NCBI RefSeq assembly: GCF_014805685.1
Contig: NC_060904.1
Coordinates: forward strand, 17,321,811-17,385,810
Length of the DNA: 64,000 nt
Direction: 5' to 3'
DNA from: Silurus meridionalis
Taxonomy: Eukaryota > Chordata > Actinopteri > Siluriformes > Siluridae
The notes under the pieces were generated by a model. It worked only from the letters and a program-made list of their open reading frames with translations, searched no databases and was not told the origin of the DNA. The position numbers and the translations under genes were made by a program. Positions 58,533 to 64,000 of this stretch are shown here, piece after piece (the first letter of the stretch is position 1; each line of letters starts with the position of its first letter).

Positions 58533-59815
58533 CCAGTGATTGGAGTGCTGGTGGAGGTACGAACAGTTCAAAAGTGTTGGAGCAGAAAATCTCCTCTCTC
58601 TGCTCTGCCGTTTTGTCTTTCCCTCCCTCGTTTGCCGTGCCAGACGTAAAGCAGGAGCAATTTGTGCGATTTCACAGCTCACCGACTCCCAAAAAACCTC
58701 TGACAGCCTTCCACTGAGAGATAGTGAGAGAGAAAAGGATTAGATAATGAAAGGATGTTACAAAGTGGCTTTGGCACAAATAGTGCAGAATTTGACGAAC
58801 ACTTAGAAAGGGAGTGAAAGAATAAAAGAAAAACATCAATAACTATTGTATCTCTTGGACTCCACCGGATTGTATTACAGCGTGTCAGAGAGAAGGATTA
58901 TTTTTGGACTTTCCTGAGCGAAGGGTTCAGTGAAATCTTGCGCTCTATTCTCATACACTTTAACTTGATCCTATACATTCATATATGTTTTTTTGGTTTT
59001 CTTTTTCCTTGTTTATTGTATGGAACTTAATACATGCCTGGGAACAACAAGAAAACAGCCGAATTATAAATCTAACCCTGAACAGCACCTAATCCTCCTC
59101 ATGTGGTTCCACCGCTCAGTAGAGCTGCATTTGGGTGGCCCGACCTCTGTTGTGAAATATGTTGATTTAAAGATGCTTTGGGAATGTCCCGGAGCGAACT
59201 TGGATCACAAATATTTTACTAACAGAATTAGCTCAGATTTCTACAATCATTATTTTAAATGTGCTTACAAAACAACTTAAATTTACATTATTTTTATCAC
59301 AGCTTTTAATACGTTCCCAAAGTCCGTGCTTTAAAACAGTAGTGCAGATGTGGTGAAGTTTCCCGCTATTTTCAGGATGGAGTTTTGGGTTGAGTCATGG
59401 CTTCTCAGTAACGTGATACGTGGTCGATGATTCTTTTCCAATAACATCGGGTGCGTTTTAGTCCTTATTTATCAAAATGCCTCATTAAAAACCACTTCGA
59501 ATGTTCGTTTCTTTTTGAGGAGGTAATCAGAGGCCCTCTAGTTAAGAAGTGTCACCTGAAGGGTTTGTCTCGTGCATCGCACGACATCTGGCCTTGCTTT
59601 GAAGGTCAGCCATGGGACAAGAATCTCCTTTAATCCGTCCAGCTGTAACGTGAAAAGGCGGATTTCCTTTCCAGCTTAGACCATTTCCGAAAAACTCGAA
59701 GAGCATCTGATCACAGTGCAGCATCGGGTTGTAATATTTACAGCTTCATCTTCATGTATTGACTTGTTAAGTTCTAGTGTGCGTGTATTTATACATATAT
59801 ACATACAGAATATAT
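58530..59815. other. Complex noncoding stretch
   Basis: High-complexity sequence with balanced composition, unlike the AT-rich surroundings, most clearly at 59330-59750. No coding frame with domains. Possibly a conserved noncoding element or a far upstream exon of a gene beyond the right edge. Confidence 0.3.
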
Positions 59816-59817
59816 AT

Positions 59818-59819
<2 letters not shown>

Positions 59820-59858
<39 letters not shown>
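59820..59858 (+). repeat. (AC)n microsatellite
   Basis: About 19 AC units. Confidence 0.9.
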
Positions 59859-59861
<3 letters not shown>

Positions 59862-60009
59862 CCATGTGAAATATGGCCCAAATAAAGCAGTTAATATGAA
59901 AGTATAATGGTTAGGAAGGAACACAGTCATGATTGAGCATTGGCCTTGAAAGCATTTGGTGTGGCCTCTCTTTTGTCACATGACTTCTGAATTACCATAC
60001 AAGGTTAAG

Positions 60010-60026
60010 GGGTCAAGTGAAGGTGA
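60010..60026 (+). promoter_or_regulatory. DR5-type nuclear receptor motif
   Basis: GGGTCA, a 5-base spacer, then AGGTGA. Both halves fit RGKTSA, the retinoic acid receptor DR5 arrangement. It lies in a complex noncoding stretch. Binding is inferred. Confidence 0.35.
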
Positions 60027-60571
60027 CTTGCCCAACCAGCCAACTGGAAAGCTTAGGGTTCAGAGGTCATGGAAAAGCTGCCCCATTGGTTCTCTTTTTA
60101 TCCAAATTAAATTAACCATGTGCTGTCCTGCCTTTCAAGAGAACTTGCCTACTACCAGAGGAGGAACGAACATCGACTGAATGTAGAATTTCATCGTTCT
60201 TCAGATATTTCAGTAAGCTGCTTCATGAAGTTTGTTAGCACATACAAACTCTAATGTCATCACATCACACTCTTATATACACTGACAAAATAAAACCAGT
60301 TCACTTTCTATCTTCTAAATGCTGTAATATTATAGTGTTGGTCATATCAGCTTTCTGAAGGCTCATAGAGAAATGTTATATAGCATGCGTTTATAATGGC
60401 ACCTCTAGTAGCAACTCATTATGTTCATATAATTTGATTACTTATTCCCCGACATTGACCTTCTCTTAGCCGCAGTCGTTTGCGACACTGTGATTTATTG
60501 TAGAATAAATCTGTCGGCTCCGCTGAAATGTATTTAAGGCCGGGGTCACTCTTCGGGGTCAGACACGGCGG

Positions 60572-60581
60572 CCAATAAAGG
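60572..60581 (+). promoter_or_regulatory. CArG box (SRF-type)
   Basis: CCAATAAAGG fits CC(A/T)6GG exactly, within a GC-richer patch (60430-60720). Binding is inferred. Confidence 0.35.
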
Positions 60582-61249
60582 AAAAGAAAAAAACATGGGG
60601 GTCAGGCGCTAAAAAGTGGTTATTATTCATTACAGAACACAGGTCATGGTTAGTTTGGGATGAAACCGGCACTCACCCATGCCGATTCCTCACTCAGCTT
60701 TTGTCCAAGCCTTTATGAAACCTGCCTTGATGGTCTTTAGGGTCTATTCAAAGCAATTCATATTATAAAATTATATAGAAGGTGGAAAAAAAACAACTTT
60801 ACAATATGTAGAGAATTTCCTCGTTTTTAACAATAAAATGAACCAATAATCAGTCACATTATAATAAAGTGTTGAACGTGTATAATATTACTAATTTGAG
60901 TACATGGAGCACACAAGTATTTTATATTACGGAAATTAGCAGACATTTTAAACCTAAACAAAATGTTAAATGTCTATTATTAAAGAAGGGTAATAAGAAA
61001 AGTGAGACTGGTGAAGGAAAAGCTCTTTATAGCTGCTATCAAATAAGAAAAAACTTGTCTTGTGTATGTTCCATAACATTAAATGTATTTAAAAAAAATT
61101 AAAAAGTAAAAAAAAAAGAAATTATTATATAAAAAAAAAAACGTCTCTAGTATAAAAGCTCACCATGTTTTAGAAGGAAACTGAAATACCCCGAAGCTCT
61201 AAAATATAAATTCTGCTTATATTTATTTTTACAAGGCATCAAGTCACAA

Positions 61250-61465
61250 TTTTATTTCAGTTCATTGTATTTTATAGAACGTTTTTAGTAATGGACACTG
61301 TCCCAAAGCAGAATTAAATAGAATGTGACTATAAATTTTAGTGTCAATCGTAAATTAATCCCCATAATTTTATCCCTAATGAGCAAGTCAGAGGCAAGAA
61401 AAAACTCCCTGCGATGATGAAGATACCACCGAATATCCATTCATTATAGTTCTATTATTATTGAA
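61250..61465 (+). mobile_element. Dispersed fish repeat, copy 4 of 4
   Basis: Head TTTTATAGAACG and GGACACTGTCCCAAAGCAG, body AATGAGCAAGTCAGAGGCAAG and AAAACTCCCTGCGATGATG. The ending CCGAATATCCATTCATTA is shared with copy 2. Confidence 0.65.
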
Positions 61466-61469
61466 GTTA

Positions 61470-62600
61470 TAAAACCTCAGCAATCATTTGGCTTTAAATC
61501 CTACAAAATCATTTACAAAAGCTTTTCCTCTGCTTATGAAATGGAGGAATAGCTGAAGCACATGGTCATATGTGCAGATTGTGTCATCATGGAAGAATAG
61601 CGAATGGGAAAAAAAAAGCTGGAAGATGAACCAGATGTCAGCATTAATGAGGTTTAATCACCAGTCGGACATCCTGATGAAGCCCTGTTGATCGTTTACC
61701 AGAATATGCGTCTGTAAGAGACTCACAAACAAGAATTTCTTCCAAAAATCTGGCCAGACTTTGCTTTGAAGCAAAAATAATACGAAGTCAGACGGTCTTT
61801 TAAGCAGTGGACAGCTGATGAATGGGCCACAGCATAGAGGTCAAAAGAAAGAAAAAAGGTTTTTGTTCGTGTGTTGCTTGGGTGATTTAAGTGAATGGTC
61901 TGATTTAGTAGTTTATGAGGTCTTTTATAATTTTGTGTACTTACTGATTGTACCTTTTCACTCGGAGGTCAGTTTGTTCCTATTAAAGTGCTCGATTTTA
62001 GATCTTTATCATCAGAAAATAGTGCCTCATTTCTGCAATGCACCTGAACCATGTGCTTATGTGCAGAATATTTAAAATAACCCATGTGTATGAAATGTGT
62101 TTATACTCAAATATAGGTGATGTGATTCTTCTTTAGTGATTTTCTGGGGGGTTTTTTGTACAGGTACAATGACATTTAATAGAAAAAGAAAAAGTAAAAA
62201 TTTTTGCGATGAAGGTGTTTCCTGGTTAGTGCCCACAAAAAATAGGGAAAGAGCTACTTGTATTACGTCCAATTTTCCAGCAATGTCTGTCTTCATATTT
62301 AATGACAATAAACCGGAGAACGATATTAGATATGTTGGTGCTAATGTTGGATTCAAAGCTCCAGGATGTAATGCAGAAACTCAGATTCGGCTAGTTTGGC
62401 CATGTTTAAGACGTGTGTGCGGAAGTGTGTGAAAATAAGAAACAGGAGATAAATTCTAAATCAGCCAGAGAAAATCATAATATAAGAAACACCTGCTAAT
62501 TAAAAATAATAAAATACAAATTATATGGTGAGGATGCAGGTATTGAGAGAAAAATACAGTAAAAAAATACAATGCTAATTCTTATGATACTATTAACTTG
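61470..62600. other. Intergenic, no gene seen
   Basis: No gene recognised; two short open frames (61818, 62136) lack domains and splice support. Confidence 0.4.
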
Positions 62601-63590
62601 CTTCACCATCAATAAATTCTGCGCCATTTCCCTGCCCTTGGCCATGGAGTCGTCTGCAGGTCACTCTGAATGAACTCACCCTTACCCATTCATCTCACCT
62701 AATGTGGCGGAGTCACTGTAGTGAAAAGCTGTCAGGGCCACGTTTCACTTACCGTCCCTTTTCCGCTACACGCGTTTGAATCAGACGTCTCAAGTGAAAC
62801 TCTCAGATGACTAGTGGAAGCCCTGTCTTTATTCTCTCAATCTGTAAGATGAATATTAGCCACCTTGGTGTGTTTATCGATCAGATCCAGGGTTAAAAGT
62901 GTCACAGACATTGGCTGGGGTGCGGGTTGCCCCTAGCAACAGCCTCTTGACCCCTGACTGTGTCCTTGATATCTTTTTTCCTAAAGCTCAGGCCTTGATT
63001 TCTTCCCCCTATATTTGATTAAATTCTACCCCTTCCTGTGTCACCCCGACCTTAACCCTGCACCTCTCTGCTCCCGGATCACTTAACCTTGAACCCAATT
63101 ACAAGATAAGGTTGCTTAAAGGTGACCCTCACTTTGCTTCATTCGGCTAATAGGACGGTGGAGAAAAGGGCGGGTGCAGCTGATATGCTTCTGGCTAATT
63201 CACTGGGGGTTGACAAAGGTCGGATCTCGAGCATAAAGAACAGCTTCGATCCATCATGCAAAGCGAAACTCAGCAATACACACGCCGGTATCCGGGCCGA
63301 AGCGCCAAGTCTGCAACCTCTTATTCAAATAAGATGGGTCAGGTGCACTGCAATCAGCCGTGGGTTAATCTTTCAGCGTTAACATTTGCAGTATTATGTA
63401 TTACTTGCAAGCTGGCGTAGGTGCTTTTCATGAATGAAAATGCGGCAGCGACACCACTGCGGTTATCGAACCAACGCGGCTCCTTTTTTATAATCCGATT
63501 TTGCCTGAAGTGCAATTCGGGCTGCGCTTCAGGCCTTGAGTGCTTCAAGAATGTGAATCATAAAAGGGTTCAAATGATTCATACAAGACT
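62600..63590. other. Complex noncoding stretch near the right edge
   Basis: About 1 kb of balanced, CpG-containing, non-repetitive DNA, with no coding frame that looks real. A candidate conserved noncoding region; it contains a perfect RFX X-box. Confidence 0.35.
62926..62940. promoter_or_regulatory. RFX X-box
   Basis: GTTGCC CCT AGCAAC is a perfect match to the palindromic consensus GTNRCC N0-3 RGYAAC. RFX factors bind such sites in ciliary and immune gene promoters and in enhancers. Occupancy is inferred. Confidence 0.5.
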
Positions 63591-64000
63591 TACATTACAA
63601 TATTAATTGCATTATTGTGTGTGGCCTGTGGTACAGTATGTGTACAGAAGTAGTTTTATTGCCCAGTGGATATTTTGTGAGCATTTAGTAATAATTTCTA
63701 ATAATTTTCATTGTAGTTTTGCTGCATGTTATTGCATCCGTAAACATTTCATGTAACATTGTGCATTAATTGTTTGAGTTGATGGGTTTCCTGCAAACCA
63801 GGCAATCCATATTGAGGACAGAAACAAGGCTGATTGATACATATTTGGTTTCTATATTCCATATTTTATTTACCTGACAAATCTCATAATACGCTGGATA
63901 TTAAACTGCAACATACTGAAATGCATCAAAAACCAAACAACTTTGTAGATAAGCAATAAATAATATAATCCGCTGTGCAATCATAGGACGTTAACCAGCG

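Noticed and set aside
1..64000. CRISPR arrays, operons, phage or plasmid functions
   Set aside because: Gene structure with introns, microsatellite content and repeat types all indicate a vertebrate genome; no such structures are present.

Overview
This window looks like teleost fish genomic DNA. It is AT-rich and dense in long dinucleotide and tetranucleotide microsatellites. Its genes have introns, and its repeats are of fish type: RTE-class LINE fragments, tRNA-derived SINEs, a hAT-like MITE, and a dispersed element related to the sequence TTTTATTTGTAAAGTGCTTTTAAC. An ostariophysan such as a catfish is plausible, but that is an inference.

Layout. (1) 2149-4332 (+) is a six-coding-exon MS4A-like tetraspan gene; one exon appears to be one base short. 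Two CTCF-type motifs flank it. (2) 10981-38650 (-) holds the main content: five tandem rapunzel (rpz) family genes, all on the minus strand, each with its whole CDS in one exon and a predicted splice acceptor just upstream of the ATG. Three encode about 390 residues (10981-12156, 15863-17044, 29045-30211). Two encode about 226 residues (36385-37068, 37973-38650) and stop where the long proteins begin a C-terminal module. TATA boxes and leader exons are visible for two genes, and leader donors for two more. (3) 49271-52935 and 54249-56050 (-) are two tandem paralogues of an unnamed family. It has an N-terminal coiled coil with SUMO-type acidic motifs and a C-terminal basic region spread over two small exons. 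Their first exons share about 265 identical bases although the rest has diverged. (4) From about 57 kb to the right edge I found no coding gene. This part has complex, less repetitive stretches with clean regulatory motifs (DR5-type, CArG, RFX X-box) and may be regulatory DNA for a neighbouring gene.

The rapunzel family is known from zebrafish, where a gain-of-function allele causes skeletal and fin overgrowth. Its molecular function is unknown to me, so I treat the cluster as the most interesting system here. All five paralogues share two cysteines about 51 residues apart with a tryptophan between them, and all have two hydrophobic segments in an otherwise helical, charged protein. Everything below was read by eye; no similarity search was run.
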